A DNA stretch of 64,000 nucleotides from JAZKFT01 sp039925965 (GTDB taxonomy: Bacteria > Bacteroidota > Bacteroidia > Chitinophagales > Chitinophagaceae), in contig JBDSXW010000122.1 in the NCBI GenBank assembly GCA_039925965.1, positions 19,602 to 83,601 of the forward strand, read 5' to 3'. This document shows, piece by piece, positions 8,669 through 17,398 of this stretch. The notes under the pieces were generated by a model. The model saw only the letters and a program-made list of their open reading frames with translations. It was not told the origin of the DNA and searched no databases. The position numbers and the translations under genes were made by a program. Within the stretch, counting starts at the first letter, position 1. The number at the start of each line of letters is the position of its first letter.

Positions 8669-8869
8669 ATGGACAACAAAAACACAGGAACCGTAAAGTT
8701 CTTCAGCGAAGACAAAGGTTTCGGATTCATCAAGCATGATGACGACAACAAGGAAACTTTCGTACACGTTAGCGGTTTGATCGATCAAATCAAACAAGGC
8801 GATCATGTAGAATTCAACCTGCAGAACGGCAAAAAAGGAATGAATGCCGTTGATGTGAAAGTAATCTAA
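8669..8869 (+). CDS. Cold-shock domain protein
   Basis: A 66-residue single cold-shock domain. It has the RNA-binding motifs RNP1 (KGFGFI) and RNP2 (ETFVHVS), preceded by the conserved GTVKFFSEDKGFG strand. Such proteins bind single-stranded RNA and DNA and melt secondary structure. It is monocistronic, with a strong terminator 26 bases after the stop. The leader upstream is long and AT-rich, as usual for this family, but no thermosensor structure could be proved by eye. Confidence 0.95.
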   Translation: MDNKNTGTVKFFSEDKGFGFIKHDDDNKETFVHVSGLIDQIKQGDHVEFNLQNGKKGMNAVDVKVI

Positions 8870-8894
8870 CAAAAGAACTTTTCATACCGCACGT

Positions 8895-8925
8895 AAGGGC
8901 ACCAATTATTTGGTGCCCTTTTTTT
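8895..8925 (+). terminator. Intrinsic terminator of the cold-shock gene
   Basis: A 10-bp perfect stem (AAGGGCACCA ... TGGTGCCCTT) with a 6-base AT-rich loop is followed by a T tract. It lies just after the cold-shock gene. Confidence 0.9.
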
Positions 8926-9173
8926 ATGGCTTCGACATGGTAAAGCTGCAATTAAAATGGTAAACAGCGGTGGTCAGCAGCAGCTGGGTAAATTATTCTG
9001 TGCATGTTTTAATGTTTTTGGATTGTTTAGGCCGCAATCCCGGCCAGACCGGTGAGGCGGATTTTGATTATAGCCTTCCCTGAGCTATTTCATACCTACA
9101 AAACATTTTATTGTTTGTACCAGGGTTCTTCAACAAACCTCTGCAGATTTTTGTTACTTTCTAAATTATATGT

Positions 9174-9650
9174 ATGGCATATCCCTCAATTGAACTAGTA
9201 TCGGCATTACGGCAAACAGCCGCCAAACTTCGCAACGGCAACCATTATGCCTGGGGCAACCATGGCAGCTGTAATTGCGGCAACCTCCTTCAGGTAGTAT
9301 TGAAGTTGAGCAAGGAAGAAATTTTACAATATGCGCACACCGGCATCGGTGAATGGACGGAACTGGCTGAAGATTATTGTCCGGTAACTAACGCACCTGT
9401 AAACCTGCTCATCAGCAAGCTTGAGGCGATTGGGCTTACCCCTAGCGATATTCACAACCTGGAATACCTGGAAGACAAACAGGTGCTACACTTGTTGCCA
9501 GGCGGGTTTCGCTGGCTGAATAAAAATGTACGGGAGGATGTGATGGTGTATTTTGAAACATTCGCAGAGATGCTGGAAGATAAATTACAACAAGCCGTCG
9601 ACGTAAACTACGATGAACTGCTAAGGCCGCTCCAACTAGCGCAAGCTTAA
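9174..9650 (+). CDS. Conserved hypothetical protein, Cys-containing N-terminus
   Basis: The 158-residue protein is soluble, without signal peptide or membrane helix. The N-terminal half carries HGSCNCGNLLQVVLKLSKEE, with two Cys residues close to a His that could bind metal or act in redox chemistry, and later a further Cys in EDYCPVT. The second half is acidic and helical. I do not recognise a characterised family. The ATG at 9174 is the first in frame and the composition is normal for coding DNA. It stands alone; the 300 bases before it hold nothing clear. Confidence 0.7.
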   Translation: MAYPSIELVSALRQTAAKLRNGNHYAWGNHGSCNCGNLLQVVLKLSKEEILQYAHTGIGEWTELAEDYCPVTNAPVNLLISKLEAIGLTPSDIHNLEYLEDKQVLHLLPGGFRWLNKNVREDVMVYFETFAEMLEDKLQQAVDVNYDELLRPLQLAQA

Positions 9651-9707
9651 TCAATGGGTCTCGTTTCCTTACCATTTCCTGGAGCTTCCAGGTATTGGGA
9701 ACCCTTA

Positions 9708-10925
9708 TCATTGCTCGTTTTTCCGTTGTTGCCTTTCTAATAGCTTAAAACCATATGCACATAACAGCAGCAGCACGATAAGGGTGATCCATAAAAAATT
9801 ATACCCCATGTGCTGCGCAATATAGAAGCCAGCGGCCGGTCCTACCAATTGTGCCACCGACCAGCTTAAAGTATTGCCTGCAGCATATTGGCCCCGGTTG
9901 AATTCGTTGGTCCGCGACATCACAACCGTATTAATAAAAGGCAGGGCAAACATTTCACCAAAAGTGATGATTACCACGGCCAAAATTGCCAGCAGAACGG
10001 GCGTTGTACCTGGCACCAGCAATAAAAGATAAGAAGCGGCTGTAAAGAGCGTGCCCACGATAATGAAATACACCGGCGACCTGCGGTGCTGTATGCGATT
10101 GATCATCACCATTTCGAGGATAGCTACGATCAGGCCGTTCAGGCCAAGGACCAATCCAATCTGCGCTTCGCCAATATGCCAGCTATCTTTCCAGAAAAGC
10201 TGAACCACGCGAAACATCAGAAAAAAACAGGTAACGAAAACCGTGTTTAGCAAAATAAACCTAATAAAGTAAGCATCCTGCCAGGGCATACGTACTACGA
10301 GGTCTTTAGCTTTTTCAGCTACCTTTTTTCTAAACGATTTTGCCGAAGGCAGCAGCCATAGGATAAAGAGGCCTGCGATAATATTCACAACACCATCCAC
10401 CACAAATAGTAGCTGGTAGTTAATAGCAGAGATGATACCTCCAAGGGTGCTCCCCACCGACCAGCCAATATTAATCGCCAACCGGTTGAGCGAATAGGAA
10501 CGGGTTTGCAAACCAGGGGCAGCATAGGCCGCAATTGCCGTGAAATTAGCCGGACGGAATGCTTCAGAAACAAAACTGATCAGGATCGTAAGAGAGCAAA
10601 GTGCCTTAAAATGAGTGATGGTTGAAAAAAGTAAAAACAATAATCCGCCAAGAACTGAAGAAAATATCTGTACCGGCCTGAACCCAATCATATCGGTAAG
10701 TTTGCCACCGGCGATGGCGCCTAGTATGGACCCCGCCCCAAACAAACTGATGATGATGCCCGCATCAGAAGCAGGGCGGTGGAGGTAATGCACTACATAC
10801 AATCCCATAAAAGGCACCGCCATGGTGCCGCTCCGGTTAATGAGCATGACGGTGCTCAACAACCAGGTTTCCCGGCTTAGCCCGCTGAACGAAGATTTGT
10901 AAGCTGAGGCAATTTTGCGAAACAC
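9708..10925 (-). CDS. MFS transporter
   Basis: A 405-residue protein with about twelve hydrophobic helices and a central basic loop (SAKSFRKKVAEKAKD), as expected for a major facilitator. The GGKLTDMIGFRPVQIF segment after helix 2 is the family motif A (GxLaDrxGrr). The C-terminus is very basic (LLERQQRKNEQ). Homologues of this type are often drug or sugar effluxers, but the substrate cannot be told. It is convergent with the hypothetical gene at 9174-9650 and is read away from the deaminase gene. Confidence 0.88.
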   Translation of the reverse strand: MFRKIASAYKSSFSGLSRETWLLSTVMLINRSGTMAVPFMGLYVVHYLHRPASDAGIIISLFGAGSILGAIAGGKLTDMIGFRPVQIFSSVLGGLLFLLFSTITHFKALCSLTILISFVSEAFRPANFTAIAAYAAPGLQTRSYSLNRLAINIGWSVGSTLGGIISAINYQLLFVVDGVVNIIAGLFILWLLPSAKSFRKKVAEKAKDLVVRMPWQDAYFIRFILLNTVFVTCFFLMFRVVQLFWKDSWHIGEAQIGLVLGLNGLIVAILEMVMINRIQHRRSPVYFIIVGTLFTAASYLLLLVPGTTPVLLAILAVVIITFGEMFALPFINTVVMSRTNEFNRGQYAAGNTLSWSVAQLVGPAAGFYIAQHMGYNFLWITLIVLLLLCAYGFKLLERQQRKNEQ

Positions 10926-10943
10926 GGGAGGGGAATGGATAAA

Positions 10944-11139
10944 TTAATAATGGATAATTGATAATGGGATACTTGCTAATGGGCCAAACAGGAATTGAGA
11001 AAGCAGATAGCGAACGACTGAATTGGTGCAGACCGAATTATGGTTGCGATAATGATAAAATTTTATGCTCACTGCAATTCATCACGAACGCTGATCACGC
11101 AGCATTATCCATTATCCATTATTCAATTATCCATTATTA
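10944..11139. repeat. Inverted low-complexity repeat between MFS and deaminase genes
   Basis: The 16 bases AATAATGGATAATTGA at 10946-10961 are repeated in perfect inverse at 11123-11138. Both arms sit in short-period DNA built from ATTATCC and ATAATGG words. The 160 bases between the arms carry no gene. The element ends at the deaminase stop codon. Confidence 0.7.
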
Positions 11140-11616
11140 GTAAATGGTTTTATCCTGTTTAGCATCCCAGGCGTTGAAAACCTGTTTGGCTTCACTGATC
11201 TCAATATGAATAATAGGTAATTTTCTCTCCGTCATAGGCAGGGCCAGCTCATCATAAATAAACTGGTCGTCGAAATTGATCTGTGCCGCATCCTGTTTGG
11301 TATTGGCATAATAGACCATTTTGGGCCGGGCCCAGTAGATAGCGCCCATACACATGGGGCAGGGCTCGCAGCTGGTGTACACTTCGCAATCGGTTAGTTG
11401 AAAACATTCCAATGCCTTGCAGGCTTCACGGATGGCCACTACTTCGGCGTGTGCCGTGGGATCGTTGCTGCTGGCTACCCGGTTAAAACCTTTGGCAATC
11501 ACTTCGTCGCCTCTTACAATAACACATCCGAATGGCCCGCCAAAACCCTGCTCCATGCCGATCCTCGATTGCTCCACCGCCATTTGCATAAACCGCATTT
11601 CTCTTTCTGTAATCAT
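11137..11616 (-). CDS. Nucleoside deaminase (guanine deaminase-like)
   Basis: A 159-residue zinc-dependent deaminase of the cytidine deaminase fold. It has the catalytic TAHAEVVAIREA motif (His ligand and proton-shuttling Glu) and the second zinc site SCEPCPMCMGAIYWAR with two Cys ligands. The length and the C-terminal region (FDDQFIYDELALP) fit guanine deaminase-like enzymes of the GuaD type better than the tRNA adenosine deaminase TadA, but the substrate is not certain. It lies downstream of nrdA on the same strand and is separated from it by a palindromic terminator, so it is probably transcribed independently. Confidence 0.87.
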   Translation of the reverse strand: MITEREMRFMQMAVEQSRIGMEQGFGGPFGCVIVRGDEVIAKGFNRVASSNDPTAHAEVVAIREACKALECFQLTDCEVYTSCEPCPMCMGAIYWARPKMVYYANTKQDAAQINFDDQFIYDELALPMTERKLPIIHIEISEAKQVFNAWDAKQDKTIY

Positions 11617-11642
11617 TTGGTGAAAATAATCATCCTAAAAAT

Positions 11643-11676
11643 AAAGAAGTCAAGTTTTGAAAACTTGACTTCTTTT
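11643..11676 (-). terminator. Terminator after nrdA (bidirectional palindrome)
   Basis: A perfect 34-base palindrome begins AAAGAAGTCAAGTTTT and ends with its inverse, giving an A tract on one side and a T tract on the other. It follows the nrdA stop by 26 bases on the minus strand and would also work on the plus strand. Confidence 0.85.
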
Positions 11677-11701
11677 AGGAGGAACAAAATTAGAATAACG
11701 C

Positions 11702-14101
11702 TTACGATCCGCAACTGACGCAGCCATCTTGCATGGTGCAGGCGACGCCTTCTATAAATGTGGGCTCGATGTCGTTGTCAATATCGGATGGTGCTGCCAT
11801 TTCAATATGCGGAATAACGGGCGCTACTTCTTCGCTGCCTTGCTTTTCGACGGTAAACTGAACAGCCTGCGTAGCAGCCTGGCTTCGGAGATAGTACATA
11901 CCGGTTTTGAGGCCTTTTTTCCAGCCGTAGAAATGCATGGAAGTCAATTTTGAAGCGGTGGGGCTATCTACAAATAAATTCAGCGACTGGCTTTGGCAGA
12001 TATAGGCGCCACGGTCGGCCGCCATATCGATCAGGTTTCGCTGCTTGATTTCCCAAACGGTTTTGTACAGTTCCTTGATCTCGGCCGGTATCTCAGCAAT
12101 ATGCTGGATGGAACCGTTGGCACCAATGATCTTATTCTTCATGCTATTGTTCCAGAGGCCCAGGCTAACAAGGTCTTTCAACAAATGCTTGTTTACGATA
12201 ATAAACTCACCACTCAATACACGGCGGGTGTAGATATTGCTGGTATAAGGTTCAAAACATTCGTTGTTGCCAAAGATCTGCGATGTAGAAGCGGTAGGCA
12301 TGGGTGCCACGAGTAAAGAGTTTCTAACACCATGTTCTTTTACTTCGGCTTTCAATGCAGTCCAGTCCCAGCGATCGGTTGGCGTTACGCCCCACATATC
12401 GAACTGGAAAATACCTTTTGATACCGGTGAGCCTTCGTAGGTCTCGTAGGTACCATTTTCTTTTGCCAGGTCTTTACTAGCGGTCATAGCAGCAAAGTAG
12501 ATGGTTTCAAAAATATTCTTATTGAGCATTTTGGCCAGGTCGCTTTCAAACGGCAGGCGCAGCATGATGAAGGCATCAGCCAGTCCCTGTACGCCTAAAC
12601 CAACCGGGCGGTGGCGCATGTTTGAAGTGCGGGCTTCCTCGATCGGATAATAATTATTATCGATTACGGCGTTCAGGTTTCTGGTCACCTGGTAAGTCAC
12701 TTCATATAATTTCTGGTGGTCGAATTTACCATCGATTACAAACCGTGGTAATGCCAGTGAAGCCAGGTTACACACTGCTACCTCTTCAGGGCTGGTAAAC
12801 TCCATGATCTCGGTGCACAGGTTACTGCTCTTGATGGTGCCCAGGTTTTGCTGATTGCTCTTGCCATTTGCCGCATCTTTATACAACAAATACGGTGTGC
12901 CGGTTTCAATCTGCGATTCGAGGATTTTAAACCAAAGGTCCTGGGCTTTTACAACGCGGCGGGCTTTTCCGGCGGCTTCGTGCTGCAGATATAATTTTTC
13001 AAACTCTGGTCCCCAGCAATCGCTAAGGCCAGGTGCTTCATTGGGGCAGAAAAGGCTCCAGTCGTCGTTGGCTTCTACCCGCTTCATGAACAGGTCGCTC
13101 ATCCACAGGGCGAAGAATAAATCACGGGCACGCATTTCTTCTTTACCATGATTTTTACGAAGGTCTAAAAATTCAAATACGTCCGCATGCCATGGTTCGA
13201 GGTAAATGGCGAAAGCCCCTTTGCGTTTGCCACCACCCTGGTCTACATAACGGGCGGTATCGTTGAATACCCGCAACATCGGGATGATGCCATTGCTGGT
13301 GCCGTTGGTGCCTCCGATATAGCTTCCGGTAGCACGGATATTATGGATCGCAAGGCCAATACCACCGGCACTCTGTGAAATCTTGGCGGTTTGTTTCAAT
13401 GTATCGTAGATGCCGTCGATGCTGTCTTCCTTCATGGTCAGCAGGAAGCAGCTGCTCATTTGCGGCTTGGGTGTACCTGCGTTAAACAGCGTTGGGGTAG
13501 CATGTGTAAACCAGCGCTCACTCATGAGGTGATAGGTCTTGATCGCATTTTCAATATCGTTCTTGTGAATGCCCACGGCCACACGCATGTACATGTGCTG
13601 CGGACGCTCCGCGATCTTACCGTTAATCTTTAACAGGTAGGCTTTCTCGAGCGTTTTAAAACCAAAATAGTCGAATGCAAAATCGCGGTCATAAATGATG
13701 GTGCTATCGAGCAGATCGGCATGTTCCTCAATGATTAGCATCACATCGTCGGCAATCATAGGTACGGCTTTGCCGGAGGCGTTATCTACATAGTCGTAGA
13801 GGTTGCGCATGGTGCCCGAAAAACTTTTCAGGGTATTTTTATGCAGGTTACTCACTGCGATGCGGGAAGCAAGGATGGCGTAGTCTGGATGGGTAATGGT
13901 AAGCGAGGCGGCAGTTTCGGCAGCGAGGTTATCCAGCTCGGTGGTAGGTACTCCCTGGTAAATACCAGCGATGGTTTTCTTGGCTACATCGATCGGGTTT
14001 ACGATCGGGCTAAGACCGTACGACAGCTTTTCGATACGGGCTGTTACTTTATCAAACTTGACGGACTCCTGTTTACCGCTTCTTTTTATTACAAATGACA
14101 T
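11702..14101 (-). CDS. nrdA: Ribonucleoside-diphosphate reductase, alpha subunit (class I)
   Basis: The large subunit of class I ribonucleotide reductase, which makes dNDPs from NDPs. The 799-residue protein has an N-terminal ATP-cone (about residues 1-90, starting SFVIKRSGKQESVKFDKV) for allosteric control, the SSCFLLTM and AVCNLASLAL segments with the redox-active Cys pair, the SSNLCTEIME loop with the thiyl-radical Cys and its Asn and Glu partners, and a flexible tail ending CVSCGS that exchanges electrons with thioredoxin. It is upstream of the deaminase gene and downstream of nrdB, separated from nrdB by repeat DNA. Confidence 0.96.
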   Translation of the reverse strand: MSFVIKRSGKQESVKFDKVTARIEKLSYGLSPIVNPIDVAKKTIAGIYQGVPTTELDNLAAETAASLTITHPDYAILASRIAVSNLHKNTLKSFSGTMRNLYDYVDNASGKAVPMIADDVMLIIEEHADLLDSTIIYDRDFAFDYFGFKTLEKAYLLKINGKIAERPQHMYMRVAVGIHKNDIENAIKTYHLMSERWFTHATPTLFNAGTPKPQMSSCFLLTMKEDSIDGIYDTLKQTAKISQSAGGIGLAIHNIRATGSYIGGTNGTSNGIIPMLRVFNDTARYVDQGGGKRKGAFAIYLEPWHADVFEFLDLRKNHGKEEMRARDLFFALWMSDLFMKRVEANDDWSLFCPNEAPGLSDCWGPEFEKLYLQHEAAGKARRVVKAQDLWFKILESQIETGTPYLLYKDAANGKSNQQNLGTIKSSNLCTEIMEFTSPEEVAVCNLASLALPRFVIDGKFDHQKLYEVTYQVTRNLNAVIDNNYYPIEEARTSNMRHRPVGLGVQGLADAFIMLRLPFESDLAKMLNKNIFETIYFAAMTASKDLAKENGTYETYEGSPVSKGIFQFDMWGVTPTDRWDWTALKAEVKEHGVRNSLLVAPMPTASTSQIFGNNECFEPYTSNIYTRRVLSGEFIIVNKHLLKDLVSLGLWNNSMKNKIIGANGSIQHIAEIPAEIKELYKTVWEIKQRNLIDMAADRGAYICQSQSLNLFVDSPTASKLTSMHFYGWKKGLKTGMYYLRSQAATQAVQFTVEKQGSEEVAPVIPHIEMAAPSDIDNDIEPTFIEGVACTMQDGCVSCGS

Positions 14102-14168
14102 ATGAATATATTATGAGTTAGAAAATTCTGTGTTGGTATTAATTTATCAGCCAGTGTTTCATTCTGGG

Positions 14169-14219
14169 CGGGGGCCTCATCCCCGGCCCTTCTCGTATCG
14201 GAGAATGGTACCTCTCTGC
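14169..14219. repeat. Interspersed GGGGGCCTCATCCCC repeat, copy 1
   Basis: A 26-base core (CGGGGGCCTCATCCCCGGCC followed by CTTCTC) is identical to the copy at 63940-63965, and similarity continues to about 50 bases with a GGAGAA hairpin arm and CCTCTnTGC. It lies between nrdB and nrdA. It is noncoding; a short frame across it is not credible. Confidence 0.75.
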
Positions 14220-14280
14220 GATTTTTGATTTCAGGTTCTCCGCTTCTTATTTCCAATTCGATCATGTTACATAGTAGCAC

Positions 14281-14302
14281 AACTGTTGAACGGAGCGTCG
14301 CC
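14281..14302. repeat. Interspersed GGCGACGCTCC repeat, inverted copy
   Basis: On the minus strand these 22 bases read GGCGACGCTCCGTTCAACAG and then TT, matching 63867-63887 at 20 of 21 positions and the shorter copy at 3171. It lies between nrdB and nrdA, about 60 bases from the other repeat family. Confidence 0.7.
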
Positions 14303-14373
14303 GATGGTGCTCAATCGTAGAAATGCTGCCGGACTACAAAAAAAAAGTAAATCCGAAATCCCAAATCGTACAT

Positions 14374-15345
14374 CTAAAAGTCTTCTTCTAAAGAAAATGC
14401 CTGCGATTCTTTGGTGTTCATCACGCCGGCCTTCTGGTAATCGCCTACCCGTTTCTCGAAGAAATTTGTTTTGCCCTGGAGAGAAATCATCTCCATAAAG
14501 TCGAAAGGGTTGGTCGTGTTGTATACGGTTGGATAGCCCAGCTCACTCAACCAGCGGTCGGCTACAAATTCAATATATTGTTGCATCAGCAGGGCATTCA
14601 TGCCGATCAGTCCAACAGGCAATGCTTCGGTGATGAATTCTTTTTCGATGGTTACGGCATCAGTGATGATCGTAGTTACCTGTTCTTTGGAGAGTTTGTT
14701 TTGCAACATTTTATATAACAGACAGGCGAACTCGCAATGCAGGCCTTCGTCGCGGCTGATAAGTTCGTTACTAAATGTGAGACCGGGCATGAGGCCGCGT
14801 TTTTTCAACCAAAATATGGAGCAGAAGCTACCGCTGAAGAAAATTCCTTCTACGGCGGCAAAAGCTACCAGCCTTTCGGCAAAGCTGCCGTTGTTGATCC
14901 AGCGCAGGGCCCATTCCGCCTTTTTCTTTACTGCGGGGATGGTGTCGATGGCATGAAACAATTTATGTTTTTCGTCGGCATTTTTAATGTATGTGTCAAT
15001 GAGCAGCGCGTAGGTTTCGCTGTGGATATTTTCCATCATGATCTGGAAACCATAGAAGCAGCGGGCTTCGGGCAACTGAACTTCGCTCATGAAATTAACC
15101 GCCAGGTTTTCATTGACGATACCATCGCTGGCGGCAAAAAAAGCGAGTACATGGCTGATAAAATGACGTTCCCCATCGTTCAGGCTGGCCCAGTCTTTGG
15201 CATCACCGCTGAGATCAATCTCCTCGGCAGTCCAGAAACTGGCTTCATGGCGTTTATATTGCTCCCAAATTTTCGGATAGTTGATGGGCAGGATCACAAA
15301 GCGGTCTTTGTTTTCCTTCAATAGTATTTCGTCAGATTGCTGCAT
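14374..15345 (-). CDS. nrdB: Ribonucleoside-diphosphate reductase, beta subunit (class I)
   Basis: The small subunit that holds the dinuclear metal centre and tyrosyl radical. In the 323-residue protein the metal ligands lie in WTAEEIDLSGD, GERHFISHVLAFFA and MMENIHSETYALLID, and the last of these contains the Tyr at the position of the radical in class Ia enzymes. Further ligands come from the VEGIFFSGSF and EGLHCEFAC helices. The C-terminus ends in an acidic SLEEDF tail, the part that docks with the alpha subunit. It precedes nrdA on the minus strand, with about 270 bases of repeat DNA between them. Confidence 0.96.
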   Translation of the reverse strand: MQQSDEILLKENKDRFVILPINYPKIWEQYKRHEASFWTAEEIDLSGDAKDWASLNDGERHFISHVLAFFAASDGIVNENLAVNFMSEVQLPEARCFYGFQIMMENIHSETYALLIDTYIKNADEKHKLFHAIDTIPAVKKKAEWALRWINNGSFAERLVAFAAVEGIFFSGSFCSIFWLKKRGLMPGLTFSNELISRDEGLHCEFACLLYKMLQNKLSKEQVTTIITDAVTIEKEFITEALPVGLIGMNALLMQQYIEFVADRWLSELGYPTVYNTTNPFDFMEMISLQGKTNFFEKRVGDYQKAGVMNTKESQAFSLEEDF

Positions 15346-15991
15346 GGTGAATGGGGAATTTTTGCTGCCGGATAAATCGTTTTAGGCTATTATTTCACTG
15401 GCCGGAAATCGTTCTTTTTATCTTAACAGGAACTGCAATCTAAAATGTAAAATCTTTTTTTTGGTAAGTTGTTATGCAGGGTTTGTGGAAAACAAAAGAG
15501 AAAATAGCGCTAAAAAAGTTTACGAGATATGGGAGTATTGGTTTGCTATAATGCAGGTAATAGAAAGGCGGGCTCGGGATTGAATTTTACCTTGGGAAAG
15601 CTGGGTTTCGGCTCCAAAATGACATTAGGAAAAGAAAATTTCCGGCACTAAAGAAAAATGGATCGGCTTTGCTATCAAATATGACAGGATCAGGTGGTGG
15701 ACTATAAAATGCAGGTCCATTTTACAACGAAATGGTATTCGAACACCTAAGGTCCAACTCATTTGAGCTGACACTCCATTTGGATCAAATGGCAACAGAT
15801 GGTGTCAGGTTGCCGCAACCGTATTGCGCCGCACTGTTTGTGCGCCATCGAGGGCTTCGATATTGCAGAAGATGGGAGCTATTTCCAAAAAAATAAATAA
15901 ACGGGGATTTTTTTAAACGTAGAATCGCTGAGTTTCCCGGAAAAGATTACAAGTCATTATCTATTATCTTTGGCGCTTTAATAAGTTCAGA
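15346..15991. other. Long gene-free region with two stem-loops before the pigment locus
   Basis: No credible gene is seen in these 646 bases. They must contain the nrdB promoter and the promoter of the plus-strand pigment block. At 15768-15808 nested inverted repeats occur: CTGACAC pairs with GTGTCAG, and inside it CCATTTG pairs with CAAATGG across a 3-base spacer. A second small hairpin follows at 15830-15844 (CGCAC-TGTTT-GTGCG). Neither is followed by a T tract, so they are not ordinary terminators. Confidence 0.5.
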
Positions 15992-16471
15992 ATGAATGTG
16001 AAAGTATTTTTAAACCTGTTGCTCATGGTATGCCTCGCATCGGTACAAGGCAAGGCGCAGCCGGGATTTAACCGATCTGCTTTTTATTCGGTATTGGCCA
16101 CGGGAACAGCCAGTGATATTGAGACGCAGCTGAACGTTGTAAACGGATCTGCCATTACAGAAAAAGAAGCTTACACTGGAACGTTGCTGATGAAAAAAGC
16201 AGAACTGGTGGCCAAAGCAAAAGATAAACTGAAATTCTTTAAATCGGGACGTTCCAAACTGGAGGCTTCGATATTAAAAGACATCGAAAATACCGAATAC
16301 CGTTTTCTCCGGCTCATCATTCAGGAACATGCACCTAAAGTGGTCAAATACCGGGGTGAAGTGGCAGAAGACAGCCAACTGATCCGCTCCAACTTTAAAA
16401 GCCTTTCTCCAAGTCTGCAGGAAGTAATTATTGACTACAGTAAAAAATCAAAGGTTTTAAAAAACCTTTAG
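15992..16471 (+). CDS. Secreted hypothetical protein at the start of the flexirubin locus
   Basis: A 159-residue protein with a clear signal peptide (MNVKVFLNLLLMVCLASVQG, cleavage probably after GKA). The mature part is small, helical and Lys-rich, with no Cys and no recognisable domain. It begins 18 bases before the start of darA and shares its strand, so it is likely the first gene of the darA-darB transcript. Small exported proteins of unknown role accompany flexirubin genes in other Bacteroidota; the assignment to the pathway rests on position. Confidence 0.75.
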   Translation: MNVKVFLNLLLMVCLASVQGKAQPGFNRSAFYSVLATGTASDIETQLNVVNGSAITEKEAYTGTLLMKKAELVAKAKDKLKFFKSGRSKLEASILKDIENTEYRFLRLIIQEHAPKVVKYRGEVAEDSQLIRSNFKSLSPSLQEVIIDYSKKSKVLKNL

Positions 16472-16488
16472 CCATCATTCGCCTTTGC

Positions 16489-17397
16489 ATGAGTAAAAAA
16501 ATCTTGGTTCTCTATTATTCCCAATCGGGACAACTGAGTAATATTATCAACAATCTGACCGCCCCGCTTATTGAGGCTGGCCATACAGTAGAAACAGTTA
16601 GAGTTGAACCGCTCCAGCCTTACCCTTTTCCGTGGTCGGGAAAAAGTTTTTTTGCAGTGATGCCCGATTGTGTGCTGGGTGTGCCCACCGAACTGAAACC
16701 TTTCGAACTAAAAGAGCCAGCCTATGATCTGGTGGTGTTTGGTTACGCAGCATGGTTCCTTTCGCCCAGCATACCTGCCAACTCCGTATTGAACCATCCC
16801 TTGATAAAACCGCTATTGAAAAACACGCCGGTAGTCACAATTACAGGTGCCCGCAATATGTGGATCAGTGCTATGGAGCGGATCAGGCAAATGCTAACCA
16901 GCCTGGAGGCAAGACATGTGGGCAATATCGCATTGGTGGATAAACATGCTAACCTCGTAAGTTTCGTTACCATCCTTTATTGGATGTTTACTGGCAAAAA
17001 AGACCGGTATCTGAACCTTTTTCCTAAGCCGGGCGTGGCAGATGCGGATATTGAAAACTGCAAAATCTTTGGCAGTATTGTTGAAAAACATCTTGTGACA
17101 GGAAGTTTTGCGGGGATGCAGGATCAGTTATTGGCGCAAAAAGCGGTGGTGGTAAAATACAACCTGATGTTTATTGAATCCAAGGCAAAGAAGATTTTTG
17201 CCATTTGGGCCAATCTAATTGTGAAAAGAAAAAACCGGACGCCGTGGCTTGTGGCTTTCAAGTATTATCTTATAATTGCGTTGTTTATCGCGGCCCCGAT
17301 TATACTTACGGTGGATGCGCTATTTTTTAAACCTTTTTTATCTAAACGAATCAGGAGGCAGAAACAATATTATTCAGGCGTAAACCAATCAAATTAA
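16489..17397 (+). CDS. darA: Dialkylresorcinol-forming aromatase DarA (flavodoxin-like)
   Basis: In the known pathway DarB builds a 2,5-dialkylcyclohexane-1,3-dione from two acyl chains and DarA oxidises it to the dialkylresorcinol that is esterified in flexirubin. This 302-residue protein starts with a flavodoxin-type FMN loop (LVLYYSQSGQLSNI), continues with VFGYAAWFLSPSIPANS and TITGARNMW, typical of the flavodoxin core, and ends with a hydrophobic helix (YYLIIALFIAAPIILTV) and a basic tail, so it is probably membrane associated. It is directly followed, 1 base after the stop, by darB. The pairing with darB makes the call strong. Confidence 0.88.
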   Translation: MSKKILVLYYSQSGQLSNIINNLTAPLIEAGHTVETVRVEPLQPYPFPWSGKSFFAVMPDCVLGVPTELKPFELKEPAYDLVVFGYAAWFLSPSIPANSVLNHPLIKPLLKNTPVVTITGARNMWISAMERIRQMLTSLEARHVGNIALVDKHANLVSFVTILYWMFTGKKDRYLNLFPKPGVADADIENCKIFGSIVEKHLVTGSFAGMQDQLLAQKAVVVKYNLMFIESKAKKIFAIWANLIVKRKNRTPWLVAFKYYLIIALFIAAPIILTVDALFFKPFLSKRIRRQKQYYSGVNQSN

Positions 17398-17398
17398 A

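Noticed and set aside
14089..14280. Minus-strand frame of 63 codons between nrdB and nrdA
   Set aside because: It runs through an interspersed repeat and overlaps the nrdA start; no protein character.
15788..15895. Short plus-strand frame starting ATGGCAACAGATGG
   Set aside because: It has 36 codons, lies in the stem-loop region and reads Arg and Cys-rich without family similarity.
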